Made by a program: the position numbers and the translations under genes. DNA of 64,000 bases, taken from contig BCJJ01000025.1 in assembly GCA_039545355.1 (NCBI GenBank), positions 584,820-648,819 on the forward strand, written 5' to 3'. The notes below the pieces were generated by a model. It was given only the letters and a program-made list of their open reading frames with translations. It made no database searches and had not been told where the DNA came from. Every line of letters starts with the position of its first letter. The first letter of the stretch is position 1. Positions 22,767-35,143 of this stretch are shown here, one piece after another. The DNA comes from Trichosporon coremiiforme. Taxonomy: Eukaryota > Basidiomycota > Tremellomycetes > Trichosporonales > Trichosporonaceae.

Positions 22767-23561
22767 GCGCGCACTCGAGCGCGCAGCGCGAGAGGTGCAC
22801 ACTCTCGCTGCCATCAGCGACGAAGGGCACCTTTCTGCGACTCGACACGGACCGCATCTTCGTTCTTTGTTCTGCGGACACCCCGCGAGGAACAACCCGA
22901 TTACCAACTTCGCTTTTTGATTAGTTCTTTTTGTAGCCTGGTCGCAATGGATCGGCACGAGCCTGATAACAAACAACTCTTGGTAGCAGTTTTGCATTGG
23001 AATGCTGCATTGGAATGACTAACACGAGCAAACGGGAGTGGGCGGGGTTGCAAGGTCACGGGTGCGCGGGAACTGGAATCATGGAAGGGGCTGGGCAGGA
23101 TTTCATTCCGCACAGGCTGACCGTAGGCTGACCGCAGCCCGGCCAGGAACAGCGGGGTCAGCCGGCCAGTCCGGCCGGTGGCAAACCGAGTGGCAACCAT
23201 TTTCGGGACCCAGCCCCATCCGTAACAGTTCTTCGACTCGGATCCTTGATTAAAAGAACTTCTGCATGCAATGCAAAGGATTATGATACAACTATGAGCT
23301 TCAGTGGGGAATTCCATGCAAGTGGAAGAATAGCGTGGGGAGCGTCGGTTCCGAGATAATGGCCAAACGCTGAGCTGTCGTGTGAGGAAGAAGTGGGAGA
23401 GTGGGGGTTCGCCGTCTTGTCGCCGAATAGGACGTCGCCGCCGGGCTTGGAACGTTCCAGGCCATCGGCCCACAGTCCAGTCAACCTCGTCGGAATGGGT
23501 GGCGAATAGCAACGGTGGCAGCGATGACCGGCGCGTGGCAACGGCCGACTGATGGTAGCGA
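22767..23561. other. convergent intergenic region, no gene seen
   Basis: About 800 bases between H4 and the Rab escort gene tail. A 300-codon open frame on the minus strand runs across it into the coding region, but it is an Arg/Ser-rich shadow frame. Confidence 0.4.
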
Positions 23562-25406
23562 CTACTCGTCCTCGTCCTCGTCGCCCTCTGGCTTCGGGAA
23601 GAACTCGCCCTCGGGCAGTACAGCCCGGAAAGCCTTCTCGCCCTGCTCCGCCTCCCAGTCCAGGCCCTCTGTGAGCATGTGCTGCCCATTGTACGGCTCG
23701 ACGAACAATACGGCCTCGGGCGCCGCCTGCTCTTCCCCAATTCCGCCCCTGTGCGCAAGGTAGTATGCCTCAAACGCGACCTCGCCCCCAACCTTCTCGA
23801 GGTACGGCCGGAGCAGCTCCTTCGGCTCCTCCTCCTCGCCAAGTTCCGAGGAGAGGTAGACCACCCACTGGCCCCGGGGGCAGGAGCCAGTGCCCTCGCC
23901 CATGATCATGGCTCGGACGAGCGGCCCCTCAGCAGTGGGCGGGAAGATGACAACGCCCGTGTCGTCGTCCTCTGCCTCTTCGTCCTCCTTAGCCAACCGC
24001 TTCAGACATCCCGGCTGCGACGTAACGACGGCCACAGCGTGAGCCGTGATCTTCTTGTCGGATCTGGACGGCTGGCTCTTGGCGAGGAAAGCAGGGGACG
24101 TAACGAGGTGCGTCGCGCGCAGCGGCGTCGGGTGCGCGGGGACCTTGACTTGGACACCGCTGTCGCCACCCTTGGCGTCGTCATCCGCTGCGCTGTCGGG
24201 GCTGGCGGCACTGGCCGCTGAGATTTCCGGCATCGCCTCGGGTCCGAGAACGTACGTCCCGCCGAACACTGCACATGCACTGGGGTCAGCTTTAGCTCCA
24301 CATATTGGTCAGCAAGTTAGGGCAGACTCACCGGCAGTAGCCCTGCGCGACCTCGCCGGCGCCGCCGTACTGGCCCACAAGGAAGGCGCTCGGCCCGTAC
24401 CGGCCAATACTCCGCAGATACCTCCTTGCGCGCTCGAGGGCGGAGACGCTCTGCTCCTCGGGCGTCGCGAAGGACACGGCGTACGCGACCGCCTGGGCAA
24501 GGTGGTCCGGAAGTGCAAAGGTCTCCTTCAGGAACGCGAGCACGTCCTTCCCCTCGGCACCTGGGCGTCAGCTCACGAAGCTCGTAGACTAGCTCACCCT
24601 TGAAGGCCGCATCCTCATCAAAGTCGCTGCCTGCGAAGAGGAGCGCCTTCATGAGTTTGCGCTTCTCGGGCAGCGAGATTGACTTGTCCCGGAACACGTC
24701 TTCCTTGCTGCCTGGCACTCGACGGGGAGAGTCAAACGCAGAGTCCCACACGCTCACGCCGTCGAGCAGACGGAACCCGACGTACTTTGCGACATCGGAC
24801 GAGATGAGCGTCGACACGAGCGTGCCCCGCGAGACCATGAGCGCAGGGAAGAGTGAGAGCGCGTACCGCCGCCTGTCCTGGGCCAGGGAGCCGAGTCCGG
24901 TCGTTGAGAGATGAGTGTAAGTCGCCCGCTGAGAGGTGCCATACGGTGTTGCAGCCCACGAGGAAGACGACTCAGAGGAAGACGGCTCCGACGACTCAGC
25001 GCCCCGAGCTTCAGCCCAGGCCACGAACTCGTCGAGCGTCAGACTGGCCTGTTCGCCGCCATAATACTCGTTCGGGTCAAGGTGGAAGACGCTCTTGCCT
25101 GCCTTGGCGAAGGCACTATAGCATCAGCATTTGTTGTTGAGTAGAGACAGTGGTGAGGGAGCACGCAAACGATAACAACATCGGAAGCGGGGTCCCGAGT
25201 GTCCGGGTGGAGGCTGCTGTCCATTTCGACTAGACTTGTAATCTGATAGTCGATCTGGGATGGACAATGTATGCATGCGCAAGCGCAAGTGCCAGCGGCT
25301 AGCCGACTCGGCCGACCGATAAGAAACAGTAGACTCACGCAGCGGCTATACTTTGAGCGAGTCCTGTGCCGAGAACGATCACGTCGTATCTGTCCGAGTC
25401 GAGCAT
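23562..25406 (-). CDS. MRS6: Rab escort protein (component A of Rab geranylgeranyltransferase)
   Basis: Presents newly made Rab GTPases to geranylgeranyltransferase II. The first exon reads MLDSDRYDVIVLGTGLAQSI, with the GxGxx dinucleotide-fold turn of the GDI/REP family. After an intron comes KAGKSVFHLDPNEYYGGEQA, the hallmark second motif. Later segments include LSTTGLGSLAQDRRRYALSL, DVAKYVGFRLLDGVSVWD, KRKLMKALLF and YLRSIGRYGPSAFLVGQYGG. The long Ser/Glu-rich insert after the YYGG motif favours REP over GDI. At least three introns are visible (near 25130-25340, 24560-24590 and 24270-24340). The C-terminus is acidic (KPEGDEDEDE). It is divergent from SEC66 by about 380 bases. Confidence 0.88.
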
Positions 25407-25787
25407 GGTTTGGTGGTTTGGATGCGGGTGAGTCGGCGGATCGGCGGAGGAACCTTGGCTGGACTCGAGTGGACTGCGAGGGTGGAGGCGGCCGTTAGGC
25501 GGTGGGAGTGGGGTCTTTATTCGTGCCTCCCATTCAATACTTATCGAGATTCGAGTCAACTCGATGCTCGGCCTTGAGGTACTCGGCAGCTCTGCGGTGA
25601 GTGAGGCATGCCACGTGTCAGGGTCCCGGCGCTGATCGACTCGTTGACTCTTGACTCTGGCTGGATGGAGCCCGACGGTGGGTGGCCCACGTCCACGCCT
25701 CACACCATCACCATCTCCCCATCGACTACTTAACCCTCGACCACCCTCCTTACCCCCTTACTTACCCCCGGACAAACATCAGCAACC

Positions 25788-26690
25788 ATGGCGACGTCTC
25801 TTGCAGTTCCAATCGCGTACATCACCGTGCTCGTCACGGCGATGGCCATCTTCTCGCGCATCTACCGTCGTAGGCGAGCTGGTGAGTAATGATCACATCG
25901 GTTCCGGGTTTCCCAATCCAGCCGAGGTCTCAAAGATATTTGTCAACAAATTATCTGGACAACTCAGCCATCCTTGGCCACCCGATCTGCCGGACTATCT
26001 CTGTGCATGCATAGCTAACACTATCAGCCGAGAAGACGTCGTTCGAGCCATGGTTCCCCGCCCACCCCGCGCGTGACATCTACATCACGCTTCTGTCGGC
26101 GAACCCGCCCGTCCCCGAGTCGATGCTCAAGAGCGCTCTTCTCGTTCGCGCGACCGCGGATGTCAAGCGCATCTGGCGCATCAAGGAGGACAAGCAGGCT
26201 CTTGCGTCGCTCCATCAGCGTGGCCTCGTCGGAGACGACACCATGGCCCGCTTCGCCGCCGCCGAGAAGGAGCTCGAGGCCGAGATTGTCGACGTCGTCT
26301 CCGAGGCCAACACGTTCCGCAACGGCTGGGGGTCCATGATCTTTGCGACCGCCAGCGAGATGGCACACTCGGAGAAGACGCGCGACACTGTCATCTCTGT
26401 CGGCCGCGCCCGCCAGCTCGAAGGTGAGCTTCATCGCACACTCCCACCCGGAGTGGCGCACCACCTCACCAGCAATACCAACTGACAATGAAACAGAGAA
26501 ACGCATGGAGAAACGTGCCAAACTCCTCGGCATCCCCATGCACCAGGTGCCCGCGACGTCGATGGCCGAGGTGCAGGCCGTCGCCGGTTCTGCCCCCTCG
26601 TCCGGTGCCGCCACCCCCACCAAGTCCCAGTCCAACACGCCCAAGAAGGTCTCTCCCCCCAACTCCCGCAAGGTCTCCGCCGCCAAGTAG
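25788..26690 (+). CDS. SEC66: ER translocation subunit Sec66/Sec71
   Basis: Subunit of the Sec62/Sec63 complex for post-translational import into the ER. The first exon encodes MATSLAVPIAYITVLVTAMA and IFSRIYRRRRA: a single N-terminal membrane anchor followed by a basic cytosolic flank. After a 143-nt intron (GTGAGT..CTAACACTATCAG) comes FEPWFPAHPARDIYITLLS, diagnostic of Sec66, then SMLKSALLVRATADVKRIWR and GWGSMIFATASEMAH. A second intron (GTGAGC..AACAG) follows RQLE and leads to EKRMEKRAKLLGIPM and a Ser/Pro-rich tail. Spliced length is about 235 residues. Confidence 0.9.
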
Positions 26691-28497
26691 CATAACCACC
26701 ACTGTAGCCCTAACTAGTATATCTCAACCGCAAGCCAGCAGCCGCGACGAAATACCCTTCCTTCTCCCGCGGAGGATTCCACAAGTCAACTGTTGCAACA
26801 ACGCCAAAGCCATTTCAACGGCCGAACCGAACCGTATCCACCGAACAATGCCTCGCTCGGCTCCGGTCCCTCGTCTCGCGCCTCCTTCACAATCAACATC
26901 AAACGTATCCTGTAAAATTGTCGTCTCGTTCTCGCTACTCTGATTCCAACTCATGCATAAAATCTTACGACTCCGGTGTCCCCGTGCACCGCGAAGAAAC
27001 TTCTCAGAACTGACGAGGCGCGGAAATCTTGATCCGGAGTGGGTGCGAGTAGCATGGCAACGCATGGTGCACGAGTGCCAGCGTGTCAGCGATGCACCGG
27101 CCCTGGCGTGTCAGCGTGTCAGGTGGCGAGTCCTACTGGCCGAGGGCCACCATCATGCTACGGTTGTATGGGATACGGTGATTTAGGGGGGGGGGGCGGT
27201 TTAATCACCGGACCGTCTGCAACGTCGCTAAGGGCCCGAAATTCGAGTCATCGACTCGATATCTCGCGTCACTGAGGCTAACCGGCCGCCAGGCCGATGC
27301 AAGCAGGGCGGGGTACGACACGTGGCGCCGCACACTCGGGACATGGCAGGTCCACGGCAGGTCTTCCGGAGAAACCCTGAGGATGCCTGACTGCACCTAA
27401 AATACGAAGCTGGGTTACCTGAGTTGAAGCTGCACCGAAAGAATTATTTCAGAGCCATCTTCGACGTACTTGACGTACTTGACGTACTTGACGTGCGCGG
27501 CGCACGCTTCCTCCTTCCTGCTCCTTCCTGCTCCTTCCTGTTCCTTCCTGGGCCCTCGTGGCTGCGCTGCGCTATTGCCGTACTTCTGCGGGTCTTCCCC
27601 GGCTAGGCTAGACGAGCCTGAATCCCCTTGCTTCCTTCCCGGAACTGAGGGACTCAGGCCCGCACGCCCGCACGCCCGAGAATGAGGGTCAGACAGTCTG
27701 CCTTGTCCGTATGTACGAACGTCAGTACAGCTCAGTACAGTGGTGAAAACTTGTCAGAAGAGTCTCGCTCGGATCTTGCAGAAGCAACCCGCACTCCGCA
27801 CCCTCGCCGCACTCACCGCACCCCGCACCCGTTGCCGCATGGTGCACAGTCCCCGGCGTCCTACCTGTGGTCTGCCAAGCATTCTCAAGTCACCGGCGTC
27901 TGCAGAGCATACGAGTCCAAAGGGCAAGAACTGCCGTGACCACACGGACATGCGGGCGTCGCCGAGTTCTGACTGGAACAGACGGTGGCGAGTGCCGCGA
28001 GTGCGAGGACAAAGTGACAAAACGGCGTCGATCCCGACCACGAGACATCAGTACGTCAGTGTATTGCATGCAGCTACCCATACTTCGTTAACTCATTGCT
28101 GGTCAGGAAGGTGCATACTTTCGTTTTCTCACGAGCTTTCGCTTGAGCTTCTTTCTATACTATATAAAACTACGTGACACCACGCTGGCCACGCAGCAGC
28201 TTTACATGATGCCCTTCGCCTCCTTCCAGACTCACGACTCAAGTACGTCACGATACAAACATGCGGCCGCCTCATGCCAGCGCCGAGCGGGAGCCGGGGG
28301 TATGGAGAGACGGGCCGCGGGGGGTCTTAGGGCGTCGGAAGGGTAGCTGCGCACCATCCGTCGCCGTTTGGTTATAATAAATGGTGTGGTTGGTGGGTGC
28401 TTGGGGAAAGGGGAGTTTTGATATGGGATCACGATGGGAATGAGAGATTTTATGCGCAGGGTATGTGATGGTGGCTTGATATATGGAATGCAAAGGA
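26691..28497. other. 1.8 kb intergenic, simple repeats only
   Basis: No supported gene. It contains three exact copies of GACGTACTT (27463-27489), four copies of a CTCCTTCCTG-like decamer (27511-27550) and a 9- to 10-base G run near 27186. A plus-strand TATATAAA lies at 28161-28168 without a recognisable downstream gene. Confidence 0.45.
27463..27550. repeat. adjacent short tandem repeats (9-bp and 10-bp units)
   Basis: GACGTACTT x3 at 27463-27489, then CTCCTTCCTG x3 plus TTCCTTCCTG at 27511-27550. Confidence 0.85.
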
Positions 28498-31400
28498 TCA
28501 CCTCATGACGATGCCGTCGGCGTGGTGCTTGTTCGGCCGCTTGTCATAGTGGTCAAGACCGAGCGCGTCGTCCTGCTGCCACTTGTGGTCGTACAGGACG
28601 TCGTTGTCCTCGACAACTGACGGCTGCTTGTACACTGTCGACTGGACAAGTGAGAACTTGAACTTGGAGAAGTCCTTGTCCGAGACACCGATCCTCTCCT
28701 GTATCCGCTTCTTCGTGTCCTCGAACCGCTCGCTCTCAATGATGACAAACTTGCACGGGACACCGTGGTACTTCGAAGGGTCACGCGAGTAGTGGAACAG
28801 GTTGACAATGCGCGTGTTGTCCGCGGCGTTGAGTTCGTCGACAGGAATCTCCTCGGCGTACAGCTGAGCAGGGTCCGGTAAGTTGCCGATGAGCTCGGCG
28901 CCGGTGTACTCGCGCTGCGACCTTCCGTTGTTCGAGATGCCAAAGATGCGAATCTTGCCAGAGCCTCCCGGCTGCAGTTTGACCGTCTTGAGTAGCTGGT
29001 CCGCGACGTCGCTGAACGTGCTCGTCTTCGGGAGCAGGAACGGGTGTGTCGCCTCCTCCTTGTTGTTACGACCGGTCCAGACAATCTTGAGCGACTTCTT
29101 CGTCTCGAGCTCGATGATGCTGATGTCAAGCAGCTCGTAGTACAGGATGACGTTCGGATGCTGGCTGTAGTAGTTGGTCTGCGTGATATCGGCGACGCTC
29201 TGGTTCAGAGCACGTTTGATGATCGCCTTGGGAGCACCGGTCTGCGGGTTCGACGACGTGAAACGAAGCTTGAGCGGGTCGTGCTTCAGGTAGTCACCGA
29301 CACGGTGGGCCATGACGTCGTAAACCATTTTCTTGCTGAGCATGAGGTCGAACTCGGGCGCCTTGCCTGTGGGGTCTTCCTCGCGGGGCTTGAACTGGAC
29401 AAGAACGCGGTTCTGCAGGAAGTCGTAGAACTGAGGGACGCTCGAGTAGAGCGACTGAGCCTCGAGGTCAGACACCTCCTTCTCCGTCATGTCGACCTGG
29501 TACGTGATGATGTCGCCGTCCTGGATCTCGTTCTGCTGGTAGGTGTACTTGACCTTCATCTGCTCGATCATGCCGGCCTTAATCTCCTCGTACAGCTTGA
29601 TCGGCGTGGAAGAGGGCCAGCCCATCTTCTCCTGAATGACACCGTACAGGTCGCTGACCTTGCTATTCTTGTTGACAAAGACCTTGCCCTGGCCGAGGAG
29701 GGTCTGGCGGCTGCAGTCGAACCACTTGAGGAAGACCATGATCGGCTGGTTGTTCGGGTCAGCGTGCATTTGGTTGAACTTGGCATGGTCCGCGTTGAAG
29801 TCGAGGTACAGTCGCAGGTCCGAGGTGCGCGCAGCCATGTTGTTACGGATAAACTCCATGGTCTGGTTGTCATTGCGCTCGCTGATCGGAACGTCAGGGC
29901 GGATCGTCTTGTTCTGACGGTTGACCAGAACCCAGAGACGGAAGTCGTTCTCGGAGATCTTGAAATACGAGGCAATGCGCTGGCGGAAGGTAGCGAACGT
30001 CTCGGTCTTAAGAACACGGAACGTCGGCAACTCGGTAGCCGGCAGGTTCTTGTCATCGAACGACGCGAGGTCGAAGCCCTGGTGACGAGCGAAGATGTCA
30101 TCGGTGATGACCTTCGCGGTGAGGTAGAGGTGCTGCTCATTCTTCTCCCTGCGCCTGGCCTCGAGCTGCTCGCGCTCGTCGTCGAGACGCTTCTTGAGGT
30201 GGACGGGGGTGTCAGCCTCGGTGAAGGGCGCAAGCACGTTGTCGAGCTCGCTCTCGCGGATGTAGACAAGCATGTAGGCGTTGGTGGCCTTCTTGATCTT
30301 CGGGTCGCGAGCGGCGAGGCGGTGCGGCGGTCCGTTCAGGATCTCGCCGCCGCCGAAGTTGTCCTCCAGAACCTCGCGGTCGAACACGGGAGTGACACGG
30401 TCGTCGTCGAACTTGAGCCAACGGCCATCCTTTTCAGGCTTGATCAAGGCAAAGTAGTGGCCAGTGTTGAGGTCGCCGTGGTGGACGAGGACACCGTGCA
30501 GCTTGTAGATGTGAGGCACGGAGCGATCAGCGCCCTCCTCCAGGAACTCTTCGAGGTCGATCTCCATCGGGAACTCGTGGCGATCGTTGATCTTTGCGAG
30601 ATCGTCCTTCTCAAAGTCGTACTCGAAACGGCGAAGCTGGAGATGAAGGACAGGGGGGAAGGACTTGAAGATAGCACCCTTCTTGGCCGTCTGGAGTCCG
30701 TAACCCTCGGCCTGGTACTTGTTGTCGCCGTCGAGGGTCTCGACCGAGCAGTAGTCCTTGAAGGACGCCCGCAGGTCCTTGAGACCCTTGATGGTCAACT
30801 GGAGGTCATAGAAGTCCTCGACGACCGAGGACTCGTAGTCAACATCCACACACTTGATGTAAGTCTTCATCTGGCCCTTGAAGAGCTTGGGGATCGAGCC
30901 CTCGGCCGGCGTTCCCTTCATCTTCGCCTCGAGTCGGTCCTGCAGGATACGCGCGAGCTCCTGCACATCGTGCTGCTTGAAAGTATCTGACTCGGGCTTC
31001 CATCCGAAGGAGGTCGTAAGCTCCCGAGTGCCGACCGGCTGGTTCGAGGTCTGGAGAAGATAGAATACACGCTGAAGAGCGAGGGCGAGAGATTCTGACG
31101 GGTCGTCATTGTCAGTCGGGATCTGGTAGACCGCCTGGACGTTAGCTAGTTCGAAGACATGACATGATTCTAAGCTTACCTTGCGGAACGCATTCGTGCA
31201 GAAGAACGACTGAAGAAGCGAGTTCATGTAACACGTCGCACCCTGGTTGCGCAGTCCGACGTATCCAGTCTCCTTCTTCGAGTCATAGTTGATGAAGTTG
31301 TGCCAGAGCACACCAGTCGGGTCCTTCAGGACGCGGACAAAGGCGGTGATCTCCACTTCATCATTCTCAATCGTGGGACGCGTCTTGCCGTTGGCGTGGT

Positions 31401-32173
31401 CGGGGGTGTACAGCTTGCGTAAGTCGGCGAAGCGAGTGAAACCCCAGTCACACTCCTCGGCAATGAAACGGTGGTGGGCGTCTGGGAAGGGTTGTCAGCG
31501 ACGGCAATGACGCATGCCAGCATACTACTCACGAGAGCACGAGTGAATGGTAGGGTCCCAGGGGTTAGAGATGGCGAGACAGAACTGTGCGCATGCATGC
31601 CATCCTTCCGGGGCCGTCTTGGGGTTCGCGTAGTCGAGGTAAACCGAGACCATGTCGTTCGGCTGCCCGTTGGCGTTGCCTTGGGGGAAGAGCAAGATGC
31701 GCCTGAAAGGAGAAGATCAGCACAGCTCAGCGGACCGTGGAAGTCCAGACTCACCACTTGTGTCCACCACAGCTGAATTCGGGTCCCTGTAGCCGTCGCG
31801 GCTGCTGGCTCCACTTCTCGATGCGCCACGTCTGCGCCTGGAAGTCCTCAATCTCGAGCCCGAGGTCGGGCATCGCGTTGGCCGCGAACGCCTCATCTGT
31901 TGATGGGTCAGATTACTAATGAAGCATCACAGTGCGCGCAACTCACAGTCGTGGACGTTGGGAGCCTCCTCGACCTCCATCGGCGCCGGACTGTCGTCGA
32001 TGATGATGTCTGTCACGTCGTTATTCTGCTGCTGCTGCGGTGTCAGCGTGTACAAAGAGTGCGGCGTGGTATGACAAAGACCGCAGGGCTGTGCTTGTGC
32101 TTCGCCATGGGACGCGAAAGTCATATGGCAAGCCCCAAGCGCCAGCTTGGCGTTCATGCACTGCACTCACCAT
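28498..32173 (-). CDS. UBP15: ubiquitin-specific protease with MATH domain (UBP15/USP7)
   Basis: Deubiquitinating cysteine protease of the USP7/Ubp15 family. Order: acidic N-terminus (NNDVTDIIIDDSPAPMEVEE), a MATH/TRAF-like domain (EKWSQQPRRLQGPEF, SVYLDYANPKTAPEGWHACA), then the catalytic domain. The Cys box is VGLRNQGATCYMNSLLQSFF and the His box is HGVLVHHGDLNTGHYFALIK; FKQHDVQELARIL is also typical. The C-terminal half holds the ubiquitin-like HUBL modules, ending HHADGIVMR. Spliced length is about 1,120 residues. The start is unusual: an ATG at 32171-32173, with an upstream in-frame TGA, is followed directly by a 136-nt intron (GTGAGT..GCTGACACCGCAG), so coding exon 1 is one codon. The acceptor is a CAGCAGCAG run, allowing Gln-number variants. 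Confidence 0.93.
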
Positions 32174-34320
32174 GGCTGCTCACTCCCCGTTTGGGATGAT
32201 ACGACGGTGGAGACGCAGAAGATGAGCTGCAAAGGAGTTGCAACTTGAAGCCCTGTTTCGGTCGGCGGACGGCAAATGACAGTCGACCAGATGCAGGGGT
32301 TGTGAATGAGGGGTTCCAGAGAAGATTGTGGCTAATATCGAAGCGTAGCCACGTCGAGACCCTCGTTCGTTTTGCGGGGAAGGTGGTGGAGAGTCGAAAG
32401 ATTGAACTAGAAGCGGGGGAACTGGGTGGAATGGAGAGTGACGAGTCGTCAATGGCCAGTGTCTGCCTGGACTGTTGGCGGGAGTGGACAAGTAATGAGC
32501 GGCGAGCTCCTCTGATTGCTGACTGACAACACAAGGACAACGAGCGGCTGGTCATAGCCTCACTCTACACCCAGCGGGACCAATTTCCGTGGAACGGCTC
32601 GTCATCGCTGCCAGGCACGCGTCCACGCAACGGCCTTACGGCGTTAAACCCCTATGTGGCGCGTCGCGCCCAAGTATTTTAAGAGCATTCTACTTTCTCG
32701 AAATGTTTCTGACTTTACCAACATTCTCGACTACATCTTCCCGACGATGTACGGCATGCGCTTTCAAGGTCATTGACTGAGCTCCGTCTTGCACTGGTTT
32801 CCCATTCCTTCACTTCCCCTCCCCTCTCCTTTCCTCTCCTCCGTTCCCCGCACCTCCCCTGCCTCTATCCCAACCCGCGGTTCTTAGATCCGCGACTAGG
32901 AGGATCACGCCAATGGTCACTGTCGGGCTCACGCTCGGCACATCAGAACGCGCCCTCCGGGAGCCTTTCGCTCACCGATTGGTCGCGTATGAGTCAACCC
33001 GTGGAAGAGCGTTGCTGTCGCCGGTCGCTCGTTCTGAGTCGGCCTGGCGTTTTTCTGGAAATCACCCCGTTTTGGGGCTTCCGGCCGGCATGCTTGGATC
33101 CCGACCGCTGGCTGAGGGCAGCTCCTCGTGAGCACTGCATCCTTCAGGCGGTGGTAGGGTCTGAGCGAACATCGCTCTGTACCAATCGCATCTTTTTCTG
33201 CTAAAAATTGTGAGTATTCTGCGCTTCGCACCCATCCCCTCGCACCTCGTCTTTCATGATGATAAAAACTCTTCTAATCGTATTCACACTGTGTTACCTT
33301 CGGGAATGCACGTAAAAGCTTTACAACGGTATCTGATACCTCTCCTACCCACACTTCTTTCGTACTCGAAACAAGCGCTGACAGCTAAGACCTCACAGAT
33401 GAATGAACTTATTGTTGTACATGACCATTTGACATCGAGCAGGTTACTAACCTTGTACTATCTCGCCTCAACTAAGCGTTCAACTCCCGTACCTCTGAAG
33501 ACCATCAGCCGGGCTTCCACGGCAGTTGAGTTTCAAGCTGTACGGGGACAACAGTTCCATCCCATGGATTTCGGCGCTTGTCGTGGGCTTTCACAGCCGT
33601 GGCCTGTGTCGATTGAAGGGGCGGGTACATTTCCCCCTCATGTTTATGAATTTGTTAGCGAACGAATGGCCAGAGTTGCAGATGCGAATGAGATCGAGGA
33701 TTGTTAAATAGAATAGGCTGAGGACTAGGCGAATGAGTGCGAGAGGAGTCGGAGGTGTGTACCGGATACCGGAGCAGAGGCGATGAGGCTGTGGCTGTGA
33801 AGTGTGGTCGAGCTAGGCCGACCGCCGCAAGATCGTGGGGGGTGAACATGACCTGGAACGTAATTTGCTGTAACGCTTAACGCTTTCAGATGTTAGTCAG
33901 CGATCAGCTCTATCTGCAGACCGAGTCCCGGCAGCGCCAGGTCAAGCCAAGGCAAATGCCTGGCACTGCTTCAACGGCAGAGTTCGGCTTGAGACAGACT
34001 AAGATGCTGCACTACTGTCCGTTGTTCGGTCAGGCAGCCAGTCTGTTCCGCTATTAAGAGGTCGGCGGTCATGTTAGTATTAGCGAGGGGTCAGCATGAT
34101 ATCCAAAGTGCATACTCGCACGTCGTGTGCTACATTATACTCCGCTCTGCACTGCTGAGCGGCGGTTACAACTCGTGCTGATTGCACCATTCTTGCAGTA
34201 CAGCGGCCCATGACGGGCTGTCAAGTAAGAAGAGTTCGTGTGGGTCGCGGAGACTGTCAGCCAGTCGGTTAACAACTGTTGATCGATGGTGACCGTCGGC
34301 GGTCTCGAAAGGGGAGGCGA
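32174..34320. other. 2.1 kb intergenic, no gene supported
   Basis: Holds the UBP15 promoter and the RAMP4 3' flank. The part at 33200-33700 is less GC-rich than its surroundings and contains a 165-codon open frame (plus) without a convincing ATG start, homology or splice partners. Confidence 0.4.
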
Positions 34321-35143
34321 TTAGAAGAAAGCGAGCCAGATGAGACGGATGAGCTCGACGAGGGCTGCGGTTAGCTAGAGATACGTTGACGCGCTGGAGA
34401 CGAGTGGACGTTGGACGTGGGATGTCGCGACCGGGTGAACCCCTGTCGGTCCCGCTCCCGCTGCCGTGTGTGACACCCAGAGGCCTCGTCCTGCTGCGTC
34501 GACGCCGAAGAAGAGCCTTCCAACAGGTAACAACCAGCAGTTAGCCAGCTGCCATCTTCCTGCCAGCGGTCCCATCGTCCGAGGAGCTAATTCCACGCGG
34601 CACCGGTCGTAGGCCATGCACTGGTATGATGTGCAGCGCGATGTCGTCACTCGCGGCCGATGTCAAACCCAGCCCTCACTCGCTGCGCTCGCTCGGGGTC
34701 GAATACTCACATCCACCAACGACGAGGAACAGCATGAGGCCGACAATCCACTTGGCCGTGTTGCGCGAACGGAGCGTGCGGCTCGGCTTGGTCGTGCGCT
34801 TGCCCGCCATGGAGCGCTGCGCGAACGCCGCGTTCTTCCTCCGGATGTCTGCTTGTGTCGGCTAGGCGTCAGCTTACGAGCTCCGAAGGGTTAGCTGTCT
34901 CTTTGGGCTGGGTTGACTGCTCCAGACTGCCCGAGTCTCTGGACCACCGAGGACGGGGGCCATGAGTGATGACACCTGGGCATAGCTGTGGACATCGCGA
35001 GGAACAGCTGGTCGTGTGCCGCAAGCAGGCTGCTGGATAGCACGCCGCCTCCAACCAGCACGGCGAGAAATTCAACACACGCCTTCTCGAGTGGACAGAC
35101 TGAAGCAATGCAAGACCCGCCTGTAGTTCAGCTCACTCACCAT
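34321..35143 (-). CDS. YSY6: RAMP4/SERP1-type small ER membrane protein
   Basis: Stress-associated ER protein of the RAMP4 family, linked to the Sec61 translocon. Three exons were assembled: 35141-35143 (ATG only), 34711-34861 and 34321-34364, totalling 65 codons plus stop. The product reads MPTQADIRRKNAAFAQRSMA, GKRTTKPSRTLRSRNTAKW, a transmembrane helix IVGLMLFLVVGGSLVELIRL and a short end IWLAFF. This matches the family's size (about 65 residues) and layout: basic cytosolic part, then a single tail anchor. Introns are GTGAGT..GCTGACGCCTAG (279 nt) and GTGAGT..GCTAACCGCAG. The gene is too fragmented to appear as an open frame. Confidence 0.85.

Noticed and set aside
22767..22800. GC-rich palindrome after H4 as a histone 3' stem-loop
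   Set aside because: Fungal histone mRNAs are polyadenylated and the sequence does not match the metazoan stem-loop; probably incidental.
29044..30990. 648-codon open frame on the plus strand
   Set aside because: It is the exact antisense of the UBP15 catalytic and HUBL region. Strong third-position GC bias in these genes leaves the opposite frame open; the Leu/Val/Glu-rich product has no domains.
33210..33707. 165-codon plus-strand frame
   Set aside because: Begins at a GTG, has no family resemblance and no flanking splice signals; kept only as a mention in the intergenic entry.
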